A DNA stretch of 64,000 nucleotides from an uncultured Clostridiaceae bacterium. GTDB taxonomy: Bacteria > Bacillota > Clostridia > TANB77 > CAG-508. Positions 35,472 to 45,462 of this stretch are shown here, piece by piece (positions within the stretch are counted from its first letter, which is position 1; every line of letters begins with the position of its first letter). Below the pieces are notes generated by a model. It was not told the DNA's origin. It worked only from the letters and a program-made list of their open reading frames with translations, and ran no database searches. The position numbers and the translations under genes were made by a program. The stretch lies in assembly GCA_947577025.1 (NCBI GenBank), contig CANPTO010000014.1, forward strand, positions 1-64,000, given 5' to 3'.

Positions 35472-36459
35472 AAAAAAAGTAACAATAATAGTACCTATAT
35501 ATAATGCTAAAAATACTATAGAACAATGTGTAAAAAGTATTATAAAACAAACATATAAAAACTTACAAATAATATTAATAAATGATGGTTCAACAGATGA
35601 TACATTTGAAATTTGTAAAAAGCTAGAACTAACAGACAGTAGAATTCTGTTAATAGATAAAGAAAATGAAAAAGTATCTAAAACTCGTAATAAAGGACTA
35701 GAATTAGCAGAAGGAGAATATTTAATGTTTGTTGATTCTGATGATTCTATTCAAGAAAATATGATTGAGATTTTAGTTAAAAATATAGAAGAATATGAAT
35801 TATGTACTTGTAATTATTTAATTGTAAAAAAAAAGAAAAAAGTAATTAGGTCAAAGGTAAAATCTTTTCATAATGAAAAAAATAAGTTTAATAATTATAT
35901 TGAATTAATGGAAGATGACATGCTTTTTAATCCATTATGGAATAAAATATATTTAACGAAAGTAATTAAAGAAAACAATATAAGATTTAATCCGAATATT
36001 CAAGTTGGTGAAGACTTTTTATTCAACATAGAATATATAGATAATATACAAAGAGCAAAATATATAGAGCAACCATTGTATTTGTATAATATATTTGAAA
36101 GTAGTTTATGTAGAAGATATACTAACAGAAATATTCAGAACGAACTAATAATTATAAGAACATTAAAAGAATTTTATAAAAAAAATAATTATAATATGAA
36201 GTATGTATGGAACAAAAGCATTGATCTTATAAAGAGTAATGTAGAGAATTTATTTGTGGGAAATAAAGACAAAAAGGAAATTATATATTATATAGATGAT
36301 ATGATTAAACAAATGGAAAAGGAAGAACTTTTATGTGAGAATCAAATGTGTAGCAGAGAGAACAAAATGCTTTTTAATATAATAAAAAAAGAAAATATAA
36401 AACTTATATATAAATATCTTAAAATAAGATATTTTGTAAAAACAATATTAAGAAGATAA
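35464..36459 (+). CDS. GT2-family glycosyltransferase
   Basis: About 331 residues. GT-A fold signature: VTIIVPIYNAKNTIEQCVKSIIKQ, LINDGSTDDT (aspartates of the nucleotide site) and MFVDSDDSI (DxD-type metal site). The C-terminal half is Asn/Lys/Ile-rich with no clear domain. ATG 35464 has GAAGGG 12 bases upstream; a TTG at 35452 is too close to that site. It overlaps the Wzy gene by 8 bases, so the pair is coupled. Donor unknown. Confidence 0.9.
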   Translation: MYEKKVTIIVPIYNAKNTIEQCVKSIIKQTYKNLQIILINDGSTDDTFEICKKLELTDSRILLIDKENEKVSKTRNKGLELAEGEYLMFVDSDDSIQENMIEILVKNIEEYELCTCNYLIVKKKKKVIRSKVKSFHNEKNKFNNYIELMEDDMLFNPLWNKIYLTKVIKENNIRFNPNIQVGEDFLFNIEYIDNIQRAKYIEQPLYLYNIFESSLCRRYTNRNIQNELIIIRTLKEFYKKNNYNMKYVWNKSIDLIKSNVENLFVGNKDKKEIIYYIDDMIKQMEKEELLCENQMCSRENKMLFNIIKKENIKLIYKYLKIRYFVKTILRR

Positions 36460-36467
36460 GAGGTAAA

Positions 36468-37205
36468 ATGATGAAAAAACTAAGTATTATAACCGTATGC
36501 TATAACTGTGAAGATTTAGTTAATATAACTTTAAATTCACTTATAAGTCAGACATACCAAGATTTTGAATATATAATTATTGATGGAAATTCAACAGATA
36601 ATACCTTAAATAATATAAAGGAATATAATAGTAAGTTTAAAAATATTACTATTATATCGGAAAAAGATAATGGAATATATGATGCGATGAATAAAGGAAT
36701 TAAAATAGCCACAGGAAAGTTTATATACTTTTTAAATATGGGGGATAAATTTTATGATAATAAAGTATTAGAAAAAGTAGTTTCAAATCTTAACGAAGAT
36801 ATAATTTATTATGGTGATGCTGTAACAGATAAAGGAAAATTAATGACTCACCCTAATAAAATAATACCACTTTATTTTATTGCAAAAGGAATGATATGTC
36901 ACCAATGTATTTTTGCACCAACTAAATCGTTAAAGAATAGTTTATTTGATATAAAATATAAATATTGTGCTGATGAAGATTGGCTAATAAATGCAATAGA
37001 GAATAGAAAAATAGGATATAAGCATTTACCAATAAAAATATGTTATTATGATACAACCGGAGTTAGCTCTGTAAATAAAGAAAAAGTTTATATTGAATCT
37101 ATGGAAGTAGAAAAAAAATATTATTCAAAAATAATAATTAAATTATTTGATATAAAAATAAGTATAGCTAAATTTATAAAAAAAATAATTAAATATAAAG
37201 CATAA
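36468..37205 (+). CDS. GT2-family glycosyltransferase (WcaA/colanic-type)
   Basis: 245 residues. GT-A signature: LSIITVCYNCEDLVNITLNSLI, IIIDGNSTDNT, SEKDNGIYDAMNKGI and IYFLNMGDKFY. The SEKDNGIYDAMNKGI segment is characteristic of the small WcaA/WcaE-like group of GT2 enzymes in capsule clusters. It has GAGGTAAA before ATG 36468, with a second ATG at 36471. Donor unknown. Confidence 0.9.
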   Translation: MMKKLSIITVCYNCEDLVNITLNSLISQTYQDFEYIIIDGNSTDNTLNNIKEYNSKFKNITIISEKDNGIYDAMNKGIKIATGKFIYFLNMGDKFYDNKVLEKVVSNLNEDIIYYGDAVTDKGKLMTHPNKIIPLYFIAKGMICHQCIFAPTKSLKNSLFDIKYKYCADEDWLINAIENRKIGYKHLPIKICYYDTTGVSSVNKEKVYIESMEVEKKYYSKIIIKLFDIKISIAKFIKKIIKYKA

Positions 37206-37238
37206 TATATTAAAATTTAATAGAAAGGCGAATTAAAA

Positions 37239-38039
37239 ATGAAAAAAGTAGTAGTCAACTATGCAAATAATAAATATAGAGAAACTCAAGCTTACAATAC
37301 CTTTACAGCTTTAAAAAAAGGACAAGCTGATGAAGTATTTCAATATTCTGAAAGAGAAATAGACAATAATTTTTATGATAAAAATAAAAAAATATTATCT
37401 GAAAAAAGAGGAAATGGACTTTGGCTTTGGAAACCATATTTTATAAAAAAAACATTAGAAAAGTTAGATTATGGAGATATTATATTCTATACAGATTCAG
37501 GTTCATATTTTACTGGCAAAATCAATAAAGTTTTAGATAAAGTATCAGATTTTGACATTATATGTTTTGATATACCATTAATAGAAGAACAATTTACTAA
37601 AAAGATAGTATTTGAAAAAATGGATTGTAATAGTTCAAAATATAGAAAAACAAATCAAATTATAGCAACTTACTTTATAATCAAAAAAACAAAATTTACT
37701 GAAAAATTTATAAATGAATGGTTAGAACTTTGCACTGATTATGAATTAATTGCTCCATCAGATAATAAAAATGAAGATGAAAAATTTATTGCACATAGAG
37801 AAGATCAATCAATATTTAGTCTATTATGTAAAAAATATGATATTGAGCCATATAGTGATATATCTCAGGCACATTATTTTCCCAAAATGTATAAATATGA
37901 CAAGAGATTTATTTATAAAAAATTAGAACATAAAAATATAAAATTGCCTGTTATCATATATATGCACAAGATAAATAGAATAAATAAAATAAAACTATTA
38001 AGAAATAAAATAGAAATGATTAGAAGTATTCTTTATTAA
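37239..38039 (+). CDS. Putative GT-A-type glycosyltransferase of an uncharacterised group
   Basis: 266 residues. The segment KRGNGLWLWKPYFIKKTL (about residues 57-74), then GDIIFYTDSGSYF (a DxG/DxD-like site) and EDQSIFSLLCKKY, matches a group of capsule-cluster proteins usually annotated as hypothetical or glycosyltransferase. The conserved pattern (Lys-Pro loop, metal-like Asp, EDQ) is compatible with a nucleotide-diphospho-sugar transferase fold. The ribosome site is GAAAGGCG. Role inferred from context. Confidence 0.7.
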   Translation: MKKVVVNYANNKYRETQAYNTFTALKKGQADEVFQYSEREIDNNFYDKNKKILSEKRGNGLWLWKPYFIKKTLEKLDYGDIIFYTDSGSYFTGKINKVLDKVSDFDIICFDIPLIEEQFTKKIVFEKMDCNSSKYRKTNQIIATYFIIKKTKFTEKFINEWLELCTDYELIAPSDNKNEDEKFIAHREDQSIFSLLCKKYDIEPYSDISQAHYFPKMYKYDKRFIYKKLEHKNIKLPVIIYMHKINRINKIKLLRNKIEMIRSILY

Positions 38040-38083
38040 AATTTAATACAAATTTATATTTTAGAGAAAGGAAAAGAAATATT

Positions 38084-39010
38084 ATGATAAACGCAGTTTT
38101 TGGAGGAGGCCTTGGAAATCAAATGTTTCTATATGCATATATATATGCACAAATAAAGGAAAATAATTTAAACAAAAATATTTATGCAGTTATGCACAAG
38201 AATAGTTATGAGGATAATAGAAAATTTGCATTAAAATCATTAAACTGCTCTATAAAAATTAACCCAATAGATGAAGAAAAAGCTAAATTAAAAATTAAAT
38301 ATAAAATATATATAAGAAAACAATTATCTAAGGTATTAGAAAAATTACATATAAGCCACAAAAAAACAGTACAAATATTTAAATTCTTGAATATTTGTTA
38401 TTCACCTGATATATATACATACTACTCTAATTTAAAATTGAAAAACAACAGTTATATAGAAGGTGCATTTCAAACTTGGAAGTATTTTAAAGAATGTAGA
38501 AAAGAATTAATAAATGAATTTTGTGTATCAAAAGAAATGAGCAAAGAAAACAAAGAAATGTTTGACAACATACAGACTACAAATTCTGTATGTGTACATA
38601 TTAGGAGGGGAGATTATACTAATTCATATTATGCCAATACTTTACAAATATGTAATTATAATTATTACAAAAAAGCAATGGACTATATAGCAACAAAAGT
38701 TGAAAATCCTACATTTTACATTTTTTCTAATTCCCATCAAGATCATGAATGGATTAAAGAAAACTATAAATTTGACTATAATGTTATATATGTAGATTTA
38801 CAGAATCCTGATTACGAAGAACTAAGATTAATGTATTCATGCAAGCATTTTATAATATCTAATTCAACATTTAGTTGGTGGGCACAATACTTATCTCAAA
38901 ATGAGCAAAAGGAAGTTGTTGCACCTACTAAGTGGCATTTAGGTAAAAATATAGACGCACCAGATATATATATGCCAAATTGGCATTTAATAGAAGCTAA
39001 GGAGGAATAA
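38084..39010 (+). CDS. GT11-family alpha-1,2-fucosyltransferase
   Basis: 308 residues. Motif I HIRRGDY (residues 172-178) is the GDP-fucose-binding signature of alpha-1,2- and alpha-1,6-fucosyltransferases. The N-terminal FGGGLGNQMFLYAYIYA and the later ISNSTFSWWAQYLS are diagnostic of GT11. It transfers fucose from GDP-fucose, produced here by gmd and fcl 5-6 kb downstream. This supplies the biochemical link that defines the glycan as fucosylated. Strong AGAAAGGAAAAG ribosome site. Confidence 0.93.
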   Translation: MINAVFGGGLGNQMFLYAYIYAQIKENNLNKNIYAVMHKNSYEDNRKFALKSLNCSIKINPIDEEKAKLKIKYKIYIRKQLSKVLEKLHISHKKTVQIFKFLNICYSPDIYTYYSNLKLKNNSYIEGAFQTWKYFKECRKELINEFCVSKEMSKENKEMFDNIQTTNSVCVHIRRGDYTNSYYANTLQICNYNYYKKAMDYIATKVENPTFYIFSNSHQDHEWIKENYKFDYNVIYVDLQNPDYEELRLMYSCKHFIISNSTFSWWAQYLSQNEQKEVVAPTKWHLGKNIDAPDIYMPNWHLIEAKEE

Positions 39011-39012
39011 TA

Positions 39013-40164
39013 TTGAACATATTAGTAATTGTAAATGAACTAAATATAAAAGGTGGAACACATAAACAGGTATTACGCTTATGCCAATACCTAGAAAAAA
39101 GCAACAAAGTAACAATATATACAAGAATATACGAAAAAGAAAAAACTTATTCAGAATTTGAAAAATTTGAAATTGTTACTCCAAATATTAAAAATTTTCA
39201 AAGCCATAATATTTTTGAAAAAGTTATAAATAAGATAAAAAAAATAATTAATGAAAGAAAATTATTTAAAAAATTAGTAGATAAAGCAGATATTATTAAT
39301 ATACATGATTGTGGTGTTACAAATTTAATTAAAACAATACATAATAAAAAAATTGTACTACAAATTAACGATATGCCCCAATACTTTTTACAAGGAAATG
39401 CTCAAGGGCAAAAAGATAATTGGAAAAATAAAATAAAAAGATTTAGATTTAAAAAATTAATAAAAAAAGTAGATACAATAACAGTAAATGTATCGAAAAA
39501 CAAAGAAATTGTAAAAAGGTGCCTAAAACGTGATGCAAATGTATTTTACTGTGGGGTCGATGTAAATAAAAATTTAGAAAAACATTTTTCAATTCATAAT
39601 GAAAATGGATTAAATTTATTTTCCTCTGGAGTTTTTTTTCCATATAGAAATTATGAAACATTAATAAAGGTTATTAATAAGATTGTAAAAAATGGTATTA
39701 ATGTACATTTAGATATTATGGGATCTACTGAATGGGATGTAAATTATTCAAATAAAATAAAAAATATGATAACAGATATGAAATTAGAAGAGCACATAAC
39801 TGTTTGGGGACAAGTTGATGATAATAAATATGTAGAACTTCACAACAATGCAGATATGTTTTTATTTATAAACATTAACCAAAGTTGGGGACTAGCTGTA
39901 TTTGAAGCTATGAGTTGTGGTCTTCCCGTAATTGTATCAGAAAGTGTAGGAGCAATAGAATTATTAGAGGATAAAGAAAATGCAATTATAGTAGATCCAG
40001 AAAATGTTGATCAGATTTATGATGAAATTATGAATTTAAAGAATAACAAACAATACTATGAAAAGATATCTAACAATGCGTATGAAATAGTAAAAGATTT
40101 TAGTTGGGATAATTTATATAGTTCAAAAATGTTAGAATTATTTAATAAAATGATAGAGGAGTAA
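39013..40164 (+). CDS. GT4-family glycosyltransferase
   Basis: 383 residues. GT-B fold with VNELNIKGGTHKQVLRLCQYL at the N-terminus, LFSSGVFFPYRNYETLIKVI in the middle and the donor site NQSWGLAVFEAMSCGLPVIVSESVGAIELL in two parts. Translation starts at TTG 39013, eight bases after AAGGAGG, and only two bases separate it from the stop of the fucosyltransferase gene. Donor and acceptor unknown. Confidence 0.9.
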   Translation: MNILVIVNELNIKGGTHKQVLRLCQYLEKSNKVTIYTRIYEKEKTYSEFEKFEIVTPNIKNFQSHNIFEKVINKIKKIINERKLFKKLVDKADIINIHDCGVTNLIKTIHNKKIVLQINDMPQYFLQGNAQGQKDNWKNKIKRFRFKKLIKKVDTITVNVSKNKEIVKRCLKRDANVFYCGVDVNKNLEKHFSIHNENGLNLFSSGVFFPYRNYETLIKVINKIVKNGINVHLDIMGSTEWDVNYSNKIKNMITDMKLEEHITVWGQVDDNKYVELHNNADMFLFININQSWGLAVFEAMSCGLPVIVSESVGAIELLEDKENAIIVDPENVDQIYDEIMNLKNNKQYYEKISNNAYEIVKDFSWDNLYSSKMLELFNKMIEE

Positions 40165-40167
40165 AAA

Positions 40168-41406
40168 ATGAAATATCTAATACTAGGTGCAGGTCCAGCA
40201 GGACTTACCTTTGCAAATAAATTAAAAGAAAATGGAGAAAGTGACTTTTTGGTACTTGAAAAAGAAGAAGTGGCAGGAGGACTTTGCCGTTCAACAAATG
40301 TAGATAATTCGCCATTTGATATAGGTGGAGGGCATTTTTTAGATGTAAGAAGACCACAAGTTAATGAATTCCTTTTTAAATTTATGCCTAAAGAAGAATG
40401 GAACTTATATGAAAGAGATAGTAGAATAGAAGTAAATGGAAATATAGTTAATCATCCAATTGAAGCAAATATATGGCAAATGAAATTAGAAGATCAAGTG
40501 GAATATTTAAAGTCAATTGCAGTAGCAGGATGTAACATAGGAACTAATATACCACAAGAATTTACAAATTGGATATATTGGAAATTAGGAAACAAAATAG
40601 CTGAAGATTATATGATACCATATAATCAAAAAATGTTTAATAAGGAACTAGATAAACTAGGTACATATTGGCTAGAAAAACTTCCTAATGTAAGTTTTGA
40701 AGAAACACTGCTTTCATGCTTAACTAAAAAGGCATATGGAAAACAACCAGGACATGCTAAATTTTATTATCCAAAGAAATATGGATATGGAGAGCTATGG
40801 CTACGTATGGCTAAAAACATAGAAAACAATATTAAATACAGCAAAGATATAAAAGAAATTAACTTTGATACTAAAACAGTAACAACATCTGACAACGAAA
40901 AATACCAAGCAGATATGATTATAACAACAATACCATGGCTAGAATTTACCCAAATTGAAGGTATGCCAGAGGATATAAAGAATTCTATTAAAGAACTAAA
41001 ATATAGCTCAATTGAAACAAAATATTATCCTAATAATTTAGATACAAAAGCGCACTGGGTTTATTATCCAGATCCAAAACTACCATATCATAGAATATTA
41101 GTAAGACATAATTTTTGTGAAGATAGTAGAGGATATTGGACTGAAACAAATTCAGAAAGAATAGAAATTGAACAAAAAGATGATAACTATAAATACTTAA
41201 ATAAATATGCATACCCATTAAATACAATTAATAAACCACAAATAATGAAGACGCTACTACAATGGTGTAAAACCAAAAATGTATATGGTTTAGGAAGATG
41301 GGGAGAACATGAACACTATAATTCAGATGTAACAGTTGATTTAGCTATGCAATTAGCAAATACAATAACAAAAAATATTGAGAATGGTAACGAATATGAA
41401 AGATAA
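40168..41406 (+). CDS. UDP-galactopyranose-mutase-like FAD protein
   Basis: 412 residues. The N-terminal Rossmann motif LILGAGPAGLTFANKL (GxGxxG) and DFLVLEKEEVAGGLCRS bind FAD. DIGGGHFLDVRRP and the C-terminal YGLGRWGEHEHYNSD complete the flavin pocket of the NAD(P)-binding, amine-oxidase-like clan. Capsule-cluster relatives are called UDP-galactopyranose mutase or protoporphyrinogen-oxidase-like. If it is a mutase, the glycan would contain a furanose sugar; that is inference, since key mutase residues cannot be confirmed by eye. Starts four bases after the previous stop. Confidence 0.8.
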   Translation: MKYLILGAGPAGLTFANKLKENGESDFLVLEKEEVAGGLCRSTNVDNSPFDIGGGHFLDVRRPQVNEFLFKFMPKEEWNLYERDSRIEVNGNIVNHPIEANIWQMKLEDQVEYLKSIAVAGCNIGTNIPQEFTNWIYWKLGNKIAEDYMIPYNQKMFNKELDKLGTYWLEKLPNVSFEETLLSCLTKKAYGKQPGHAKFYYPKKYGYGELWLRMAKNIENNIKYSKDIKEINFDTKTVTTSDNEKYQADMIITTIPWLEFTQIEGMPEDIKNSIKELKYSSIETKYYPNNLDTKAHWVYYPDPKLPYHRILVRHNFCEDSRGYWTETNSERIEIEQKDDNYKYLNKYAYPLNTINKPQIMKTLLQWCKTKNVYGLGRWGEHEHYNSDVTVDLAMQLANTITKNIENGNEYER

Positions 41407-42844
41407 ATCTATAAAAATTAATATGATATTAAATGGGATAAAGGGTATATTAGGGGTTATTTTTCCGCTAATTACATTCCCATATATATCAAAAATTTTA
41501 GGAACAGAAAATATAGGAAAATATAATTTCGCAAATTCCATTATAAGTTATTTTGTATTATTAGCAGCTTTAGGAATAAATACATATGCAATTAGGGAAG
41601 GTGCACGACTAAGAGAAGATAAAGAAAAATTAAATAAATTTATTAAAGAAGTATTTACAATCAATATTATTTCTACAATAATATCATACTCATTATTGTT
41701 TATATTAATATTAATCGTACCAAAATTTAAAGGATATTCAACGCTAATAGGTATATTATCATTGCAAATAATATTTCAAACAATTGGAATTGAATGGATT
41801 TACTCAATATATGAAGATTATAAATATATAACAATAAGAAGCATTGCATTTCAAATAATAAGTTTAGCATTATTATTTATATGTGTACATTCTGAAACAG
41901 ACTTATATATATATGCAATTATAACAGTAATTTCTAGTGTTGGTTCAAATATTTTAAATTTTATACACTCAAAAAAATATTGTAAAATATCAATTGCAAA
42001 AAGTATAAATTTGAAAGAACATATGAAACCAATATTAATACTTTTTGCAACTACTATTACTATTACAATATATGTAAATTCAGATATAACAATTTTAGGC
42101 TTTCTAACTAATGACCATAATGTAGGAATATATTCTGTATCAACTAAAATATATGCAATAATAAAAAACTTATTAGCATCTGTTGTTATAGTTTCGATTC
42201 CAAGGTTCTCAGCTTTACTTTCGCAAAATAAGGAAGAAGAATTTAAAAATACAGCAGAGGATATATATAAAACATTATTAACAATAGTGATTCCAGCTAT
42301 TGTAGGAATTATATTACTAAGGAATGAAATAATTTTAATAATTTCAGATGTTACATATATAGAGGCAATATCATCATTAGCTTTACTAAGTATAGCAATA
42401 TTCTTTAGCCTAGGAGCATACTTTTGGGGGCAAGCTATGTTAGTACCTTTAAAACAAGAAAAGAAAGTATTAAAAATAACGATAGTTAGTGCAATAGTAA
42501 ATATTATATTAAATTTATTATTAATACCAATTTGGAAAGAAAATGCAGCAGCAATAACAACAATAATAGCAGAAGCTATTGCATTTGTATATTGTAAATA
42601 TGAAACTAAAAAAATAATTAAGTTATGCAATTTTAATAGTATTCTTGTAAAATCTATATTAGGTTGTTTTCCGATTATAATAATTAGTTTAGTAATTAGA
42701 AATTATATTTCAAAGTCAATTTTATCGACTATATTAATTGTATTATTAAGTGTAATTAGTTATGTTATAATTGAAATTGTATTAAAAAATGAAGTAGTAG
42801 TTTCTATAACAAGAAAAGTTAAAAATAGAATATTAAATAGATAA
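41396..42844 (+). CDS. Wzx-like flippase (MATE/MOP superfamily)
   Basis: About 482 residues with 12-14 predicted membrane helices. The N-terminal KINMILNGIKGILGVIFPLITFPYISKIL, LGTENIGKYNFANSIISYF and GINTYAIREGARLR are the usual start of Wzx/RfbX proteins. It moves lipid-linked repeat units across the membrane. The start is uncertain: TTG 41378, ATG 41384 and ATG 41396 are all in frame and overlap the previous gene. ATG 41396 gives the most typical N-terminus (KDKSIKINMIL). Confidence 0.9.
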   Translation: MKDKSIKINMILNGIKGILGVIFPLITFPYISKILGTENIGKYNFANSIISYFVLLAALGINTYAIREGARLREDKEKLNKFIKEVFTINIISTIISYSLLFILILIVPKFKGYSTLIGILSLQIIFQTIGIEWIYSIYEDYKYITIRSIAFQIISLALLFICVHSETDLYIYAIITVISSVGSNILNFIHSKKYCKISIAKSINLKEHMKPILILFATTITITIYVNSDITILGFLTNDHNVGIYSVSTKIYAIIKNLLASVVIVSIPRFSALLSQNKEEEFKNTAEDIYKTLLTIVIPAIVGIILLRNEIILIISDVTYIEAISSLALLSIAIFFSLGAYFWGQAMLVPLKQEKKVLKITIVSAIVNIILNLLLIPIWKENAAAITTIIAEAIAFVYCKYETKKIIKLCNFNSILVKSILGCFPIIIISLVIRNYISKSILSTILIVLLSVISYVIIEIVLKNEVVVSITRKVKNRILNR

Positions 42845-42868
42845 TAAGAGATAAAAAAGGAGAAGAAA

Positions 42869-43912
42869 ATGAAAAAAGCACTAATAACAGGAATAACTGG
42901 ACAAGATGGTTCATACCTAGCAGAATTTTTACTAGGGAAAGGATATGAAGTACATGGAATAGTAAGGCGTGCATCAATTTCAAATACAGAAAGGATAGAC
43001 CACTTAATAAGAAATAATAAAATAACATTACATGATGGAGATTTATCAGACTCTTCTAGCATAATAAAAATAATAAAAGAAATAGAACCAGATGAAATAT
43101 ATAATTTAGCAGCACAAAGCCATGTAGGCACAAGCTTTGATGCAGCAGAATATACAGGAGACATAGATGCTTTAGGAGTTTTAAGAATATTAGAAGCAGT
43201 ACATATTTTAAAATTAGAAAATAAATGTCGTATATATCAAGCATCAACTTCTGAACTATATGGAAAAGTAGAAGAATGTCCACAAAGTGAAACTACACCA
43301 TTCCATCCATATAGCCCATATGCAGTAGCAAAACAATATGGTTTTTGGATTATAAAAGAATACAGAGAAGCATACAATATGTTCGCTTGTAATGGTATAT
43401 TATTTAACCACGAATCTGAAAGAAGAGGAGAAAACTTTGTAACACGTAAAATAACATTAGCAGTAGGAAGAATAGCAGAAGGGTTACAAGACCATTTAGA
43501 ACTAGGAAACCTAGATTCATTAAGAGATTGGGGATATGCAAAAGACTATGTAGAGTGTATGTGGTTGATTTTACAACATGATAAACCAGATGACTTTGTT
43601 ATAGCAACAGGAGTTCAACATACAGTTCGTGACTTTGTAGAAAAAGCATTTAAAGAAAATGGAATAACAATTCGTTGGGAAGGAAGTGGACTAGATGAAA
43701 AAGGATATGATACTGAAACTGGTAAAATGCTAGTTTGTGTGAATCCAAAATGGTTTAGACCAACAGATGTTGTAAACTTATTAGGAGATCCAGCAAAAGC
43801 TAAAAAAGAATTAGGGTGGAACCCACAAAAAACAAGTTATGAAGAATTAGTTCATATAATGGCTGTACATGATAGAGAACTTGCAAAACGTGAAGTACAA
43901 ATTCAAGAATAG
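42869..43912 (+). CDS. gmd: GDP-mannose 4,6-dehydratase
   Basis: Converts GDP-mannose to GDP-4-keto-6-deoxymannose, the first step toward GDP-fucose. The 347-residue SDR enzyme has [15 protein letters not shown] (NADP site), [12 protein letters not shown], the catalytic YxxxK in [26 protein letters not shown] and [14 protein letters not shown]. The ribosome site AAGGAG precedes the start. This gene has more C+G at third positions (CGT, GGT) than its neighbours, so it may have a different history. Confidence 0.96.
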   Translation: MKKALITGITGQDGSYLAEFLLGKGYEVHGIVRRASISNTERIDHLIRNNKITLHDGDLSDSSSIIKIIKEIEPDEIYNLAAQSHVGTSFDAAEYTGDIDALGVLRILEAVHILKLENKCRIYQASTSELYGKVEECPQSETTPFHPYSPYAVAKQYGFWIIKEYREAYNMFACNGILFNHESERRGENFVTRKITLAVGRIAEGLQDHLELGNLDSLRDWGYAKDYVECMWLILQHDKPDDFVIATGVQHTVRDFVEKAFKENGITIRWEGSGLDEKGYDTETGKMLVCVNPKWFRPTDVVNLLGDPAKAKKELGWNPQKTSYEELVHIMAVHDRELAKREVQIQE

Positions 43913-44014
43913 AAATATAAAAAGTAGAAAGAGTGATAAGGCTGAAAAATAATTTTCGCCTATCTAAGTCTATCTAAGTTTTTAAAGCTTGCAAATTTAA
44001 TAAGAAGGAGGAAT

Positions 44015-44044
44015 ATGTTAGCTATAAAAACTAACATATGCTAG
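44015..44044 (+). CDS. Nine-codon leader ORF inside a hairpin before fcl
   Basis: A strong AAGGAGG site precedes ATG 44015. The reading frame MLAIKTNIC ends at TAG 44042-44044, six bases before the fcl start. TATGTTAG (44014-44021) pairs perfectly with CTAACATA (44031-44038), covering this ATG. fcl itself has no comparable ribosome site, so translation of the mini-ORF may reinitiate at fcl. It is too short to be sure it is translated. Confidence 0.35.
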   Translation: MLAIKTNIC

Positions 44045-44050
44045 AAAAAA

Positions 44051-44992
44051 ATGGAGAAAAATTCAAAAATATATGTTGCAGGTCATAATGGAATGGTAGG
44101 TTCTGCAATAGTAAGAGAATTAAAAAAGCAAGGATATAATAATATAATAACACGAACACATAAAGAATTAGATTTATGCAGACAAGAAGAAGTAGAAAAA
44201 TTTTTTGAAACTGAAAAACCAGAATACGTATTTTTAGCTGCAGCAAAAGTAGGTGGAATCGTAGCAAACCAAAAAGCGTTAGCAGATTTTATGTATGATA
44301 ATATGATATTAGAAATGAATGTAATTCATTCCGCATGGAAAAATGGATGTAAAAAATTACAATTTTTAGGTTCTTCTTGTATATATCCTAAAATGGCACC
44401 TCAACCGATGAAAGAAAGTTGCTTACTTACAAGTGCACTTGAAAAGACAAATGAAGCATACGCACTAGCTAAAATTTCAGGATTAAAATATTGTGAATAT
44501 TTAAATAGACAATATGGAACAGACTATATAAGTGTTATGCCTACAAACCTTTATGGACCAAACGACAATTATCACCCAACACACAGCCATGTATTACCAG
44601 CTCTTATACGTCGCTTCCATGAGGCAAAAGAAAATAATTTAGAAAGTGTAACTTGTTGGGGAGATGGAACTCCTTTAAGGGAATTCTTATATGTAGATGA
44701 CTTAGCTAATTTATGTGTATTTTTAATGAATAATTATAGTGGCAATGAAACAGTAAATGCTGGAACAGGAAAAGAAATTACTATTAAAGAATTAACCCAG
44801 TTGGTTGCAAAAATAATAGGGTATAAAGGTAAAATATTATGGGATACAAGTAAGCCAAATGGAACACCAAGAAAACTACTAGATGTTTCAAAATCAGAAG
44901 AATTAGGCTGGAAATATAAAGTAGAATTGGAAGAAGGAATTAAATTAGCGTATGAAGATTTTTTAAATAATCCTATGCGTGCAGAAAGGTAA
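44051..44992 (+). CDS. fcl: GDP-L-fucose synthase
   Basis: Epimerises and reduces GDP-4-keto-6-deoxymannose (the Gmd product) to GDP-L-fucose with NADPH. The 313-residue SDR protein has [13 protein letters not shown] (nucleotide site), [27 protein letters not shown], the YxxxK in YALAKISG and [13 protein letters not shown]. Residue content is typical and complete. Its own upstream DNA (GCTAGAAAAAA) lacks a clear ribosome site; a nine-codon ORF with a strong site ends just before it. Confidence 0.96.
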   Translation: MEKNSKIYVAGHNGMVGSAIVRELKKQGYNNIITRTHKELDLCRQEEVEKFFETEKPEYVFLAAAKVGGIVANQKALADFMYDNMILEMNVIHSAWKNGCKKLQFLGSSCIYPKMAPQPMKESCLLTSALEKTNEAYALAKISGLKYCEYLNRQYGTDYISVMPTNLYGPNDNYHPTHSHVLPALIRRFHEAKENNLESVTCWGDGTPLREFLYVDDLANLCVFLMNNYSGNETVNAGTGKEITIKELTQLVAKIIGYKGKILWDTSKPNGTPRKLLDVSKSEELGWKYKVELEEGIKLAYEDFLNNPMRAER

Positions 44993-44999
44993 AAATAAA

Positions 45000-45449
45000 T
45001 AATGAATCAACTATAATAATAGCTACTTCATACACACAAGTTTCTACAATAAATAATCAATTAGAAGAGTTTCAGATAAAGAACAATCAAGTTATATAAA
45101 ACCTTTTGTAGAGAAAATTAATCAACCAATTATGTTTTCAGAAAAATCATGGGGAAGTTATCAGATAATTAATGTGGAAGAGAATAGTTTAACAATTCTT
45201 ATTACATTAAACTCAGGAAATAGAATGAAATATCATAGTCACAATTATAGAGATGAAGTTTGGACAATAATTTCAGGAACAGGAAAAACAATTATTGATG
45301 GCAATGAACAAAATGTAAAATCTGGAGATGTTATTACAATGAAGGCAGGTTCTAAGCATACAATTATTGCAGATGATGAATTAAAAGTAATAGAAGTTCA
45401 AGTAGGAAAAGAAATAAGTGTTAGAGATAAACAAGAATTTGATAAATAA
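45000..45449 (+). pseudogene. Decayed mannose-6-phosphate isomerase-like cupin
   Basis: The frame from ATG 45132 encodes a 105-residue cupin (SWGSYQIINVEENSLTILIT, KYHSHNYRDEVWTIISGTG with two metal His, GDVITMKAGSKHTI), the C-terminal domain found on type II mannose-1-phosphate guanylyltransferases. The same frame continues upstream without a start (DKEQSSYIKPFVEKINQPI). Further upstream, coding-like sequence sits in another frame, with a -1-type break near 45065-45075. This break is not at CGG, unlike the four in-frame genes. The cupin part may still be made from ATG 45132, but no ribosome site is evident. Confidence 0.7.
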
Positions 45450-45462
45450 GGATAAAAATAAT

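Noticed and set aside
45000..45132. The broken cupin as another CGG case
   Set aside because: The offset is -1 (or +2), no CGG is present, and there is no start or ribosome site. It looks like plain decay.
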